A program made the translations under genes and the position numbers. Positions 1-11,894 of a DNA stretch of 64,000 nucleotides are shown piece by piece; position 1 is the stretch's first letter; each line of letters opens with the position of its first letter. Under the pieces are notes generated by a model, which saw only the letters and a list, made by a program, of their open reading frames with translations, was not told the DNA's origin and ran no database searches. Source of the DNA: Luzula sylvatica (lineage: Eukaryota; Streptophyta; Magnoliopsida; Poales; Juncaceae); assembly GCA_946800325.1 (NCBI GenBank), contig OX326956.1, positions 47,477,052 through 47,541,051 of the forward strand, in the 5' to 3' direction.

Positions 1-45
1 AAATATCTTAATCCCTATAATAACAAGAACAAAAGAGAGATTTAC

Positions 46-229
46 CAGGAAGTTCCCATGGTTCACACTTGTTGAGGTCAATCTCAGCAATGGCACGGCC
101 AGTGAAGTTACCATCCAGAACCTTCTTAAGAAGGTAATAAGTTATCAGCTCTTCGTCGGTAGGGTGGAATCGAAATCCTGGAGGGAGCTGGCCTTCGCTG
201 CTTTCGAAGTTCCGCCCAAACATCGCCAT
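46..229 (-). CDS. NAC-domain transcription factor, first coding exon (partial gene)
   Basis: The ATG at 229-227 opens 61 codons. After a short leader ([14 protein letters not shown]) comes NAC subdomain [20 protein letters not shown], followed by subdomain B ending in [11 protein letters not shown]. The reading runs into a GT donor at 45-44, the usual first-intron position of plant NAC genes, so the exon ends at 46 and the rest of the gene lies left of the window. NAC proteins are plant-specific nuclear DNA-binding regulators. The residues [12 protein letters not shown] most resemble the NAM/CUC boundary-gene branch, but one exon cannot fix the subgroup, so no symbol is given. The longer reading into base 8 is intron read-through. 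The family call is firm. Confidence 0.93.
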
Positions 230-689
230 TAATTAAAAGCTTTGGAAGATTCTAAAGTTCAAAAATGGAAACAGCAAAAAGATCATAAGCACGGAATATC
301 TGAAAAGCTTCGTCACATTTTAATAATTGAAGTCCAGAGGAAAGGGCAAAAGTTTTAATAGGCAGAAAGGAAAGGCAAACGAGTATTTTGCTAAGAGAAG
401 ACAATAATTAATGGCTAGAAACCAATAATGGAGAATACAAGAGAGGATGAATGTATACCAGAAATGGGGACCAATGGCTGGCCTTAGCTAGCCTTCAAGA
501 AGGAAACAAAAGAGAGCTTACATATATATACACTTACCCTTTGCTTCTCAGTTCGAAATGGAAATGCTGGAAGAGAGAGAACAAGGAGAGGAGATGGAAT
601 GGTGGTTGCTCTTTAAAGAGGGGAGAGAGAGCATGGTTTTATATTGGGAATGCCTCGTGGTTTAAATTGGGATTCGACGAATCAGGCTT

Positions 690-727
<38 letters not shown>

Positions 728-900
728 GGAGAAACTTAGATACATAATTACCTTCTTGTTCTTCTTCTCTCTGTTCGGGTTTTGCTTTGTCCAGTTCTGC
801 TGGAGTGACTGAGCTGCTTAGCCTGCTTATCATATCCATGAGCTGAGCTGGCATTAGAACCCACCTGGCTAGGACTGTTCTACAATTTAATATTTCTTTG
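230..900 (-). promoter_or_regulatory. 5' leader and proximal promoter side of the NAC gene
   Basis: This stretch lies directly upstream of the NAC start codon on the minus strand. It holds a TATA-like AATATAAAAC on the minus strand at about 636-645, purine-rich stretches at 545-635 and an (AG)n microsatellite at 693-722, which reads (CT)n in the gene sense. CT-rich tracts are common in plant 5' leaders. The start site is not determinable from sequence. No second coding exon is visible here. Confidence 0.4.
693..722. repeat. (AG)15 microsatellite
   Basis: Uninterrupted AG dinucleotides within the presumed 5' region of the NAC gene. Likely length-polymorphic. Confidence 0.95.
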
Positions 901-1291
901 CGTTTCTTACATTTCACGATAATACAAATTTTATATCATTCCCCAAAAAAATTTGTTGGAATTTATATTTTTTGCGACGTGTGTTTGCCGTACGGTGAGA
1001 CCTTCAAAATAGAAAAATATCAAAGTATAGTAGCCGGATTAATACGCAATTTATTTATGTTCCTAAACACCAAAAATAATGCACCAAACGTTTCGAACGA
1101 CATTTGACGAATATAAAATCATCATCTAATTTTTTTTTTATTCTTAACATTTTCTTTTAATAAATTAACGAAAAATAAGCATTTCAAAAAATAGTATCAA
1201 CGCTTAATCATATTGTTATTGTCATACTGTTATTGTCATATACTTAATAAAAAAACGTGATATTATATCACACTTTTATTGTCTTAACTTA

Positions 1292-2045
1292 TTGACTTTA
1301 TTGTCTGACCTAAAAATACTTATGGAGTTGGTTGCGAACGGTATTTCGTTCAATGTACTACGCAACTCGCAATTTCAAAAAATGGTGTCCGCCATAAATA
1401 GGGGTCCCAAAAGGTTACAAACCTCCGGTGTACGAGAAGGCAAGAACGACTATTGGATGAGGGGAAAAGTCATTTAGAAAAGGAGCTTATTCTGGTCAAA
1501 GAAACTTGGCATTCTCAAATTTTGTCCATTGTGTCGGATGGTTGGTCAAATCGCAAAAATCAACGTTTGATTATTGTCATTATTGTGAATAATCGTGGTG
1601 CCATGGATCCAATTAATTAGTAAGCCACATATGGCCTCGCAAACTCTCGGACTAGCCGAAGTTGCTAAGAAAATTTTATCAAAACCCATTAGTGCTTCAT
1701 CGACCAAACGAAATTAGAGCGCATACTCTTATACAGAGTGTTAAACGATGCAAGTTTAACTCTTCTACTGCTGACAAATTAATTATTATTCATACTAATA
1801 TTGGACTCTTGTCCCGTTTTACCAAGAGTTACAAAGAGATCCGATGAAAATCTTTGAACCATGAGTATCTCGATGGAACCAACAAGAGGAACACGAAGTT
1901 GTAGAAGTTGAAGGGCCTTCTATGACCACTAATCGGATTCTAACGAATACTCTTTCATCATCTGGTTCAAGACAATTGCATCATGGTGCAAACGATTTGT
2001 ATCAAACACAAATCTCCAAATTTGCAAAAGGAAAAAGGAAAATCA
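1292..2045 (+). pseudogene. Degenerate hAT-type transposase remnant (DUF659-like)
   Basis: Conceptual translation in shifting frames gives a recognisable DUF659-like string: first NSQFQKMVSAINRGPK near 1350-1410, then after a frame change ETWHSQILSIVSDGWSNRK near 1500-1560 followed by a hydrophobic stretch. The order 'F..M..AI...GP' then 'SIVSDGWS' is typical of plant hAT-derived transposases, where the DUF659 region forms part of the RNaseH-like catalytic fold. Stops and frameshifts (for example the stop after the 61-codon reading at 1292-1477) show it is dead. The downstream part to about 2045 has weaker coding character. Termini were not identified. Confidence 0.6.
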
Positions 2046-2047
2046 TT

Positions 2048-2056
2048 GTTGTAGTG
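2048..2056 (+). mobile_element. Right end of a CACTA-type element
   Basis: GTTGTAGTG, preceded by an A-rich stretch, mirrors the CACTACAAC that starts 14 bp further right. It reads as the 3' terminus of a CACTA (EnSpm) element extending leftwards. The body of that element is not defined. Confidence 0.4.
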
Positions 2057-2070
2057 AAATGAATTTAAAT

Positions 2071-2400
2071 CACTACAACATTTTTGCCTTATTGGGGCGG
2101 CCAAAACCGACCCAAAAAGACCCCAAAACCGACCCTAAACATTATTGGGGCGGTTGGCCGACCCTGACAAACCGACCCTAACAGACGCGATCCTGTCAGG
2201 GGCGGGCTGACCCGACAAGCTTATTGGGGCAGCCAGTCCCTATAGCTGGAATCCACTTTAACAACTGCCAAAAGTACATTGTAACAGTATGTCAGCCCTA
2301 TTGGGGCGGCCAGTCCCTATTTGCTTATTGGGGCAGGCAGCTTAATTCGATACAAAAGTACATTGTACCAGTGTGCCAAAAGGAATCGTCTCTCGCTCGC
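2071..2400 (+). mobile_element. Left end of a CACTA-type element with subterminal GGGGCGG repeats
   Basis: CACTACAACATTTTTGCC at 2071 is a typical CACTA/EnSpm terminus. It is followed by at least six copies or variants of TATTGGGGCGGCCA and of its complement CCGACCC between 2090 and 2340, resembling the subterminal repeats that CACTA transposases bind. The matching right end of this element was not found, so it is probably truncated. Confidence 0.6.
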
Positions 2401-2403
2401 TAT

Positions 2404-2552
2404 CAAATATACATACACAAACAAACTCGACGATACAAATGCACAAACACATAATTCGATGATAAGAATACACAAATGATAAGAATACACAAACAAACTC
2501 GACGATACAAATAAACAAACACATAATCCGATGATACAAATACACAAACATA
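2404..2552. repeat. Short imperfect tandem repeats (ACACAAACA / CGATGATA)
   Basis: Units such as GATACAAATACACAAACA and CTCGACGATACAAA recur four to five times with roughly 20-60 bp spacing. The open readings through here are by-products of the repeat. Confidence 0.6.
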
Positions 2553-3522
2553 TGCCTCGCCGCCTTGTTCAAACCGTTACAAGTTGTACGCGCATACCTA
2601 CAAAACAATATATAAGAAAATAAGGGTTGGAATGAAAAAAATACCTCAGATGTGAGCTGGAATATGAAATCGCGACTGTTGCCAAGAATGTTCATCATCT
2701 TCTTCGACCATTCTTGCCCCTAAACAAAACAAAATTTAAATTATGATATTTTTAATTTAAATTATGATATATATATCAGTTTATCTTCTTGTACTTTATT
2801 TTTAATTTAAATTATGATATTTTATTTTCGTTAGAAGTTTTATGTTGTTTGGTATTAATAATGACTGTATCCGAATATTATTGATTTGACATGTTAAATA
2901 TGTTTTTTATGATTTTTGCTATTATAATAAATTAGATTAATATTAATTATACATACATACATGTATATATATACACACATACAAATGTTCGTTCTGGAAA
3001 CGTTCCGAGAACACCAGGAGTGTTCCGGTTAAGCCTACTCCCCACGTGCCTTATACGGGAGGATACGACCTACCGTGAATCTGTACCGCATAATGAACCC
3101 AATTAATTTTACATAAAATGTTCTAAGTTAACGTATTCAATTGGAATTTGGAGAGCACGAGAGCACAAATATATTTTCCTTTTGGTTTTCATGAAAACTT
3201 GTGGACCAATTCTAGCTGATTTTTTTGGGCCCCACTAGTTTATGAGGGGAATTCGTGCGTGTGTGAGAAGTTGTGCAGGTATTTTATCTGTCAGGAAGTA
3301 GAAAGAGAAAACCAAGAATAAACAGAGGGTAGTTTTTAATGTTTGAAAAAGAAAATCTCATGCAAAAATAAAATAAAATGGAGATGCATTTGATAGAGAT
3401 AGAAAAGGAGAGGAGATTTGTGATGATCTTCCCATCAGAAAATAAAGCTGCTTCATATCTCAATCTTGTCAGATTGAATACAGTACAAGATTAAATTAAT
3501 CATGCCACAGATTCCATCACAT

Positions 3523-3526
<4 letters not shown>
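2553..3526. other. AT-rich intergenic stretch, no gene seen
   Basis: Contains short repeated TTAAATTATGATAT blocks (2740-2825) and a GC-richer patch at 2985-3085 of unknown origin that may be a transposon scrap. Confidence 0.5.

Positions 3527-3562
<36 letters not shown>
3527..3562. repeat. (CT)18 microsatellite
   Basis: Perfect CT dinucleotide run. Confidence 0.95.
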
Positions 3563-3565
<3 letters not shown>

Positions 3566-5479
3566 TCCTATTTTTCTGGGTCCCCTCATTTTCCCCCTAT
3601 TATTGTTTTTTAGCCCAAAGTAACCCCAGTAAAAATAGGGTTAAAAACTTTAAATGATATAAATGATAAATCTGGCATGGCATATAATATTTGTATCTTT
3701 TCTTAGTTATATTCTTATGACAGTGATCAGAACAAGATGGCTATTGATTAAACGCAATCACCCCAAGTTGTACCAAGAAATAAACTAACAGCAGAAATTA
3801 TAGTAAAAAGATCGTGTTAATTATTTATCAATTGATATATTAATTGATGCATTTGTCTAACTACTTTTTTATAAACTTCACATAGACTAATAAAAGTGTT
3901 ATTATAAGTTACATATATGGCTAACATGACCCTGCATGCCACATAAAATATATGTCGAACTTTTTTATGTGCATATATATAAACTAGTAATAACAACTGA
4001 GATGTAAATAGTTAAAAGTTCCAATCTACGTGTGAAATCAAGATACTGCCCTAGTTTGTGAATGGAAGTGTGTGTGTGTATATATATATATATATTTTTT
4101 TTTTTTGAGCGTAATTATTGTAGAGTACATGCCCAGCATGTATACTTATTTGCATTGATTTTCAAGACTTCAATTAAACTTGTAATTTGTAAATATATAA
4201 CATCCTTTTAGTAACCTCATTGGGAACAAGATTCCTTTGCGAGAAAACATGTAAAAAGCAAGCCATGCAAAAACTATATATACAATGGAATCTAGCCAGT
4301 TACGAATAAATAGCTTTCCATTTAATTTGATACTTTATATGCTAAACACAGATACATACATATGTGGAAAATAAGATAATTTGTTTAGAAGAAAAGTTAG
4401 GTTTTTTTATGATATGAAGAGCTCACATCACATACTTGACAAAATCTCGAAACAGGATCCAATTTTAGAGAAGGAAACTGAATGGACATCAAAGTCTTAG
4501 AAAAGAAAATGAATAACTTGGTTAGAAAAAACAACTGCAAAGCATGCAAGTATAAAACAAAAATAAATCATTGCCTTTGTCTCTTTTTGCATCACTCCTT
4601 AATAATGCTCAAAAAATCATGTTTGAAAAAAAAACTGTAGAAAAAAAACAGTACCTAAACTAATAGTACATTTATACTTAATTGTGAAATTTATTTTTCT
4701 GTGAGTATTATAATCTTTTCTGTCATTTCCTACGATTATTGAATTTATTTATCCACAAATTAGCAATTCGTGTTATTGGTAGTTTTTTCAGCGTATTTTT
4801 TCATTAGAATATGAACACTACGTGTACACAACTCATATAATTTAGTAAATACATTCAAGTTGTTGGTAACTTGTAAGTGATTAATTATATTTTTATTGAC
4901 AACTAATATATGTTTCGAGTGATAAATGAAAAAAAAAAAAAGGAAAAGAAAGGAAAGATATATGGTTGGTTAATAGTGAGTAAATAGTAAGGTGCAGCAC
5001 GACTTTCGCTGGCTCGGCATGATTCTCTTGCCATTGCATGCATGTGTCCATCCAACCCATCTCATCCATCCATCCATCCATCATGGATTTGTGACGTTGA
5101 TGGTGATCATCGTCTCCTCGACACTCTTTATCTTTGCTAGCCAGCTCGGATATTCATGATGATCATAATCGAGCCATTATTGTATTGTATAGACCTGTTT
5201 AGGCCCATTTATTATGCAATTAATCGTAACAATTAATTATAGGCTCAAATTCAATAAATAATCCACTTTATAATAACTATTAGATCTCATACAATTTGAG
5301 TAGTTACGAGACCTTTCGGTTAGGAAGTTTACTATATTATCATCCTGAGTTTCAACATATTATTTCAAAGAATAACTAAAATGACAAATGATAGAAAAAA
5401 ATATTTGTGTTGGAAATATATAATACATAAATTAAATATAAATTGTTTTTCTGAAAGCCACCAAACAAACGATCGCTTA
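3563..5479. other. Intergenic AT-rich DNA
   Basis: No coding exon or element end could be supported. Small SSRs occur: (GT)n(AT)n at about 4071-4096 and a (CCAT)n run at about 5060-5082. Confidence 0.5.
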
Positions 5480-5583
5480 TCGTTACTGGCATATTTTGTG
5501 ATAAGACAAGACTCGAATCCATAAACTCTTCAACATATGGTTTATTGTGCGAAACACTTAACCAAGTATGCTACGGGACTATT
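5480..5583 (-). mobile_element. tRNA-derived SINE head (same family as 29841)
   Basis: On the minus strand the sequence reads CCCGTAGCATACTTGGTTAAG, carrying an A-box-like element, then GCACAATAAACC and ATGTTGAAGAG, then a B box GGATTCGAGTC. The A box, spacer and B box match the SINE at 29841-29981 (GCACAATAAACC, ATGTTGTAGA, GGTTCGAATCC). The 3' body and tail are not clear, so the left limit is approximate. Confidence 0.65.
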
Positions 5584-6305
5584 GACATTAAATATTAAAT
5601 TAATTAGATGTTAAACAATATTAATTAGATGATAAATCGCATTGTTAAAAAATAGTTTGGTTAATTAATTTTCTTTATGCTATTTTATTTTATACATGAT
5701 GAGTCATATTTATTTGACAAAAAATGTAATTCTTTTATCTTCGATCTTGCAGGTTGTTGCGAAATTTTGTAAATATTTTCATTTGTATTTTGCAGGTTGT
5801 TGCGAAATATTTTATTTTTATTTTCATTTATTTTTACGATAGTATTATTTTATAAAACTTTCGACAAACTCAAATTTATGTTTTTCATATTTATTCAAAC
5901 TTATTGAAACAAATTGTATTATTATTTTTGTACCAAAATTTATTGTATTTTTTATATTATTAATTTCTCATTATTTTTTTCCCTATTTTCAAATGTTGTA
6001 GAATAAATAAAAATTTAATTGATGAATAAATTCAAAATCTAATTAGGTAGAGTTATATTGGATTTAACATATGTTAAACGGTGTAGGTGTAACAATGTAT
6101 GTGAGACACGGTGGAAATGGGTCAAGTGCCTCCGAATTTCTCATTATTTTTTTCCTCCCATAACTTATTTTCCGAATTTGTAAATTTGAATTTAGTTTAT
6201 TATGAATGGTGGTAACGAACTCATTAAAAATATTAAATACGTTAATGATGTGTGAAACGATTGGCATTGTTTTCTTCTCATCATATATAGGATGGTCTAA
6301 AAAAT
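5584..6305. other. AT-rich intergenic DNA
   Basis: Contains a short direct repeat around TTGCAGGTTGTTGCGAAAT (5746 and 5793) but no gene. Confidence 0.5.
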
Positions 6306-6495
6306 CAAGGATAGTGATTCAGACAAGAACGTTTTTGATGGTTGCAGGAAATTAATTCTTACAATCATCAAAAATATTTTTGTCCGAATCAGTAATTGTG
6401 AGATAGTGATTGGAAAAAAGAAATATTTTTATGGTTACATGAATTAATTTTCTGCAACCATCGCAAACGTTCATGTCGAATCACTACTAAATATG
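6306..6495. mobile_element. Hairpin MITE-like inverted repeat
   Basis: The left arm starts TAGTGATTCAGACAAGAACG and the right arm ends CGTTCATGTCGAATCACTA. Inside lies a second inverted pair (ATGGTTGCAGGAAATTAATT against AATTAATTTTCTGCAACCAT), so the whole folds into a long imperfect hairpin. No clear target-site duplication was found. Confidence 0.6.
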
Positions 6496-7137
6496 TTTAT
6501 CACTGGTATTTGAAGAACATGTCACATCAATCAAGCTAGAAATTTTAAAAGAGTATTTATCACCGCTCTAAATGATAATGATATTCCACTTTATTTCATA
6601 ACTAATAAAAAGATGTGTGAATGATGTATTGTTTTAAAGAAACTATTATGTAACAGTACAGTACATCGAGTATTTTGATTTTAATTAAAATTCTTTATTT
6701 TTCAGCCATTTTTAAATCTCCATATTAAGTTAAATCATCATATTTTGTATATTATATTTCATAATATGATTTCATTTCACCTATAGATTTTACATTTGGT
6801 CATTTAATATTTATATTTTATAAGATCCTTTTGCAAATGGTTTAAGTTGGGAGACGACGACACATTCTACTTTCATTCAATCCTTTTTTCTCGAAAAGAA
6901 TATATAATCATATTACACATATCTCTAGGGAAACCGACTCCAACGCCATTTTACAATCGTTTTCGGATTATTATATGCAGCAACTACTAACTAGGCTTCC
7001 CGGCCGAGCCCCCTACATCTCCCGCTGATTGCCTTCTCTTGTACCCAACCAAAATAAGTGGTTTGGAAGAATTTCTCCTCTTCTCTCTTTGTTGTTCACA
7101 AACTTTTTAATAACTTTCACACTGATAGAAGATAAAT

Positions 7138-7140
<3 letters not shown>
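6496..7140. other. AT-rich intergenic DNA
   Basis: No gene or element end could be supported. A GC-richer patch at 6985-7030 is unexplained. Confidence 0.5.
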
Positions 7141-7211
<71 letters not shown>

Positions 7212-7213
7212 AA
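7141..7213. repeat. (AT)28 microsatellite grading into (AAT)n
   Basis: Uninterrupted AT run to about 7196 followed by six AAT triplets. Confidence 0.95.
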
Positions 7214-7561
7214 TTCACCAAGGGTTACAAACTAATACAGTATCTGGAATTACTTCCGTTCGAACGGATGATCAGTCCGTTCGAACGAAACATGTTATGC
7301 CTGCTCTGTGTACAACCTTATTGTACACACGACTCCTTCCGTTCAAACAAAAGAGTCACTTTCTGAATTATGTGTATAATCTTATTATACAAGTCCGGAC
7401 TATATTCCGTTCGAACGGATGAATACTCGATTCGAACGAAAGATCTTCTGTTTGCTACTTGTGTACAATCTCATTGTACACTCAATCCTTCCAACGAACG
7501 CGTACGTTCGTTTATACTTATATGTACATTTTTCCGTTGGTCCTAAACTGTAATTTCTTCA
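7214..7561 (-). mobile_element. LTR fragment with paired CGTTCGAACG dyads
   Basis: The right end (CTGTAATTTCTTCA at 7548-7561) and the preceding 75 bp, including AACGAACGCGTACGTTCG, match the right end of the solo LTR at 12627-13551, so this is a truncated relative on the minus strand. Four dyads are centred at about 7261, 7282, 7412 and 7433, that is, two pairs 21 bp apart. Two of them (7255-7268 and at 7407) are perfect TCCGTTCGAACGGA palindromes. The left end is lost in the adjoining SSR. Confidence 0.65.
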
Positions 7562-8708
7562 ATATATACCAAACACCTGTTTTAACTCGTCCATGTGTTA
7601 TCACACATATACTACACATTAAAAATAACAATTCAGTGAAGATATTTTTCTCCGGGTCACTCACAAGTTATAATAAAGATTGGGGAGTACTTAAGATAAA
7701 TATTTGGTCTTCATAGAGTCATGGTCATGACATACATATTCAATGTCTAAGCAACTAATTCAAATCATAAACTTGATTTTATTTTATATAATGAACTTCT
7801 AGTTCATAATAACATGATTTTAATTTTACTAATACAAGTGCATATCATTAAAATAAACAAATATGTTTTTATTAGCATAACGATTCTTTCGGCGCAATAC
7901 AAATAATTTCTCTTCTAGAGTAATCAAATAATAACTTTTCTAGAGTCATCAATTATAAACATACGCTCTTGTAATTTAATATACACATTTCTTTATCGAT
8001 TAAATAAATAATTCGACACAAAATAAGTTTTATCTTGATAAATAAGAAAACCATTTCTTCTTTTTCTTCTCTTTTTCTTCAAGAGCTTCGATAAACAAAA
8101 TAAGCTCATATGTGTACGACTGGTACAACTATTTCAATTCACATCTTGAATAATATATTTTCAGATTCTTTGTGATCATATTTTCGAGAGTCCTTCTATT
8201 TATTGTGAGATATTTAACGGGATAAGTATATTTTTTTGCTAAAACTACCACGACAACCCAAGTTTCTCTCTTGTAAAGACTTACATCAGAAGAAAATATT
8301 GTTGATGTGCAAAGGAACAAAAACAAACACCTTGCACAAAAAGAATAACCTCACGCACAAATTGGTATGTGGCACTAGAGTTAAGTAAAAAAACTAGACA
8401 AAAACTAACATTTCACAGTTTGTTTTGAAGGACCATGTTTGGCCGTTGGCCGGGTCCTAACTTGGTAAGGGTTGTATGGTATTTATTTACAAACAATTTA
8501 ATTGTTCTGTTTTGCATGAATATTGTTGCCACGAAACATTATGAAAAATATAGTTATTTCCTTAAATATCCCTCAACATATTAATGTGTTGAAATTATAA
8601 AGTAAATGCATTAAATGCTAAATTATGTTAGATGATAAATTACGATATGTGGCTAAGTCCACAACCATTGCACAGTGTTATTCCTGAATTTGGCTAAGTT
8701 CACAACCA
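7562..8708. other. AT-rich intergenic DNA
   Basis: No gene seen. The two flanking LTR fragments are related to each other. Confidence 0.45.
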
Positions 8709-8888
8709 TTGCAGACTAAACACACTAGGTGCGTCATGACGCATCATATGGTGCGTCATGATGCACAGTGTTATTTTGCCCAATTCTGCTCAATCATATG
8801 GCGCATCCATCCGTATTTTCGAACGCGTACGTTCGCGTGTTCTCGTGTGTACATTTTTACGGTTGATCCGAAACCTGCATTTCTTTCA
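8709..8888 (-). mobile_element. LTR fragment with paired CGTCATGACG dyads
   Basis: GTGCGTCATGACGCAT is followed 22 bp later by GTGCGTCATGATGCAC. The segment ends CATTTCTTTCA, matching the end of the solo LTR at 13551, and includes the shared GAACGCGTACGTTCG block. It is a second truncated member of that family. Confidence 0.65.
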
Positions 8889-9899
8889 CATTAAATGATG
8901 AATTTTTTTTTTCTTCAATCCTATATATGATGAGAAAAAATGATAGTTCGTAAATTACCACAGCATTAATGCAAGGACCAACACATCAATCGACCTAGGA
9001 AATTTTAAGGAGGATGTGCATCACCGCTCCAAACAATATTGTCATCAGTTATGTCATTAATGCTCAGAATTTTCATTATTTAAAATATCGATGGTATTGG
9101 ATTACTAAATCGTACATTCAACGATTAATCTGGATAATTTGATATATTAAAATTTTAATGTCACTGTATTTAATACTCGAGAACGTTTATATCTTTTTTG
9201 GTTATAACGTTCATATCGGACGGTATGTTCATTATATTTAATGGTGTCATTCTAATATATCGAGCAAACCATACGCTTCGCATATTATTCTGAAAATTTT
9301 AAAACTTTTACAAATAAATAAAAAGGATCGATTAATGCACTCCATGAATATGTACTCCAAATGCATGTTATTAATAGAAACATAACACGTGGATGTATGC
9401 ACTCCAAATACACAAAATTTGTCAAATTTTAAAAAATCAAGTGTCGTGTGTTGCTCTACTATTGATGGCGTGCACATGAGAGTGCATATCAATGAAGTGT
9501 CGAAAAATAATAGTTCTAGCAAAAAAAAAGTTAGACAAAGTCTAGACCTTTAACCTTTTATACGTCAAGCGAAATTATTTTAAAGAGAGCGACTAACGCA
9601 CTCCAGCAAATTTGTAGTTCGGCATGCCACAATCAATCAGGGAGCGTCACGTGACAAATTGCAGCTGTCAAAAAATAGGCTAGCGGTCATATTTTACGGA
9701 CAACGTCAAATATTTGGACAACGGCCATTATACGTGTCTTTTTCACATTTTTAAGTAGTTGATTTTATAACTTTCATCTTCATATTTATACTTATGTACA
9801 CTGAACTCCTAATTAAAGACACTAGTATTTATATTTTTTTGCAACGAACTCCAAATTAGAAATACTTGTATTTATACATTTTGATTATATTTGTGATAC
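8889..9899. other. Intergenic DNA, nothing recognised
   Basis: No coding exon could be supported. GC-richer patches at 9590-9740 are unexplained. Confidence 0.45.
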
Positions 9900-10680
9900 A
9901 CATTTAGAAACGATAAATAAATAATGATAAAAATAATTTAATATAGAAAAATGTATGTACAATAGTAGAAAGATATAAATAACAACAAATTTTTATCTAT
10001 AGTATATACAAAAGTATAAATCATAGTAAAATTGTATAAATAATAACGTATCTTTCATCCATTGTATAGAAAAAATGTAAATAACAAGTATTTACATATC
10101 ATTAATCCAGAGTATAAATAACAACAAATTCTTTATCTATGGTATAAAAAGGATATAAATAATAAGTATTTACATATTTTTAATCGAGAGTATAGAAAAA
10201 GTATAAATAATGGTAAAATAACATAAATAAGAACTGATTTTTTTATTCATAGTGTTGAAAAAAGGTATAAATAACAAGTTTTAACATATCTTTAATTCAA
10301 AATATAGAAGAATGTAAATAATAGTAAAAATGTATAGATAACAACTGATATTTTCATTGTATAGAATATATATATATAATAAAAAATGCATAAATAACAA
10401 CAAACTTTAATGCATAGTATAAAAAAATATAATAAAAAATATAAATAACAACATATCTTTAATTCATAGTATACAAAAAGATACAAATTTAATTTTAATA
10501 GAAAAAGATATAAATAATAGTAAAAAATATAAATTACATTAAATCTTATATCCATAGTATAGAAAAAAAGACATAATGAAAAATTATATATAACAACAAA
10601 TTTTTAATCCATAATATAGAAAATATGTATAAAATAATAATCGAAAATGAATAAATATTAGTAACAACGGTATAAATAAT
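9900..10680. repeat. AT-rich minisatellite array
   Basis: Roughly 60-70 bp units built on AGTATAAATAACAACA and TCTTTAATCCATAGTATAGA recur more than ten times with heavy divergence. Readings through it are low-complexity Y/L/F strings without meaning. Confidence 0.75.
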
Positions 10681-11556
10681 ATGAAAATTGTAAAAAAGAG
10701 GGCGGAAAGAGACCGATATGTGAGAGAGAAGCGGGGAGGACTAGCGTGCATAATGAGAACCACCGGAGTGGACCGGACAGTAAGCATTGGAGTGCATCCG
10801 AAGTGTAAAGTCATTTCTTTATTTTTAATTTTCGATTTTTCAAAGAATGAACTTTGTAGTTTTGTTTTGCTTTGGTCAATTAGACGGGTTAAAATACTTC
10901 ATTTTTTAAATGCAAGAGTAAATTAAACTTTTAACTTTCGAAAGATCTAGGGTTTTTATTTAAAAAAAATTCAAACTAGAATTCGACTCTTTTTGTATAT
11001 CTCAATTTCTTTTTGTGTGTGCTAATTTTTTTTTTCTATTTCCATTGTCCAGTGAAAATCTCGAGAGCACTCCTTATTTAAATTGGCCATGATATATGAA
11101 TTTTATTTTTCCAATTTATATATAGGTGATCTCTTTGTCCGTCACCTATTTTCGAGAAACTAGTTTCGCGGGTTTTGGACTAATGACATATTTGATGTTT
11201 GGTGAGTGTCTAACCGCTTGAACTATCAAGTTTTGCCGAAATATGTGTAATTAGTTTTAGATAGTATAAACACTACAAAAAGTGTATCGGTACCAAAATG
11301 CAATTGTGTTTTCCACAAGGACATGTTTGGTGATTGTAATAGAATTTACATGAAGAAAATCAACTTTCCGCAAGTCGAGTTTCCGGAATTGCAGTTTCAA
11401 GTTTTAATGTTTTGATTGACGAAAGTGAAACTATTGGATTTATAATTTTTATGCTCCAAAATTGTTAGACATGTTTGGTGATTGAAAAAGTTGTAATGTA
11501 ATTGAATTATGAAATTTCAAAATTTATATGTTCCAAAATTTTTAAATAAATTTCAC
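10681..11556. other. Intergenic DNA
   Basis: A GC-richer patch at 10695-10810 follows the minisatellite. Nothing recognisable as a gene. Confidence 0.4.
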
Positions 11557-11559
11557 CAT

Positions 11560-11894
11560 CACTACAACAGATTTAAGCTTTACCGACGGTTATACCCGAC
11601 ACCCTCAAACCATCACTACAACAAATTTATATGTTCCAAAAATCAGGCGCATGGAATTTAAATAAATTTCACCATCACTAGTACTAGTTTGCTACGGGCC
11701 ATAGCAAACTAGTACTACCGACGGTGCCTGAATTAGTGGCGGTTTCATTATGTGCTACGGCCGGCAGCTGAAATCTGCTACGGGCGGTAGCTGAAACTCA
11801 TTTTCTGCGGCGGAATTGCGAGCTGTAACGGCCCATAGCAAATGGGTCCAGCATTAGCCACGGCCGGTAGCCGAAGACCTGATCTGTTGTAGTG
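11560..11894. mobile_element. Non-autonomous CACTA element (335 bp)
   Basis: The terminal inverted repeats are CACTACAACAGAT at the left and ATCTGTTGTAGTG at the right. They are flanked by the 3-bp duplication CAT at 11557-11559 and 11895-11897, as expected for the CACTA/EnSpm superfamily. The interior has subterminal GCTACGGCCGGTAG-type repeats and a strong hairpin (GTACTAGTTTGCTA and its complement, about 11682-11716). It also contains an internal copy of its own left flank with a short filler, described under findings. Confidence 0.9.

Noticed and set aside
9600..10810. Element bounded by GCACTCCA / TGGAGTGC around the minisatellite
   Set aside because: The matching ends are only about 8-10 bp and lack a duplication; chance is likely.
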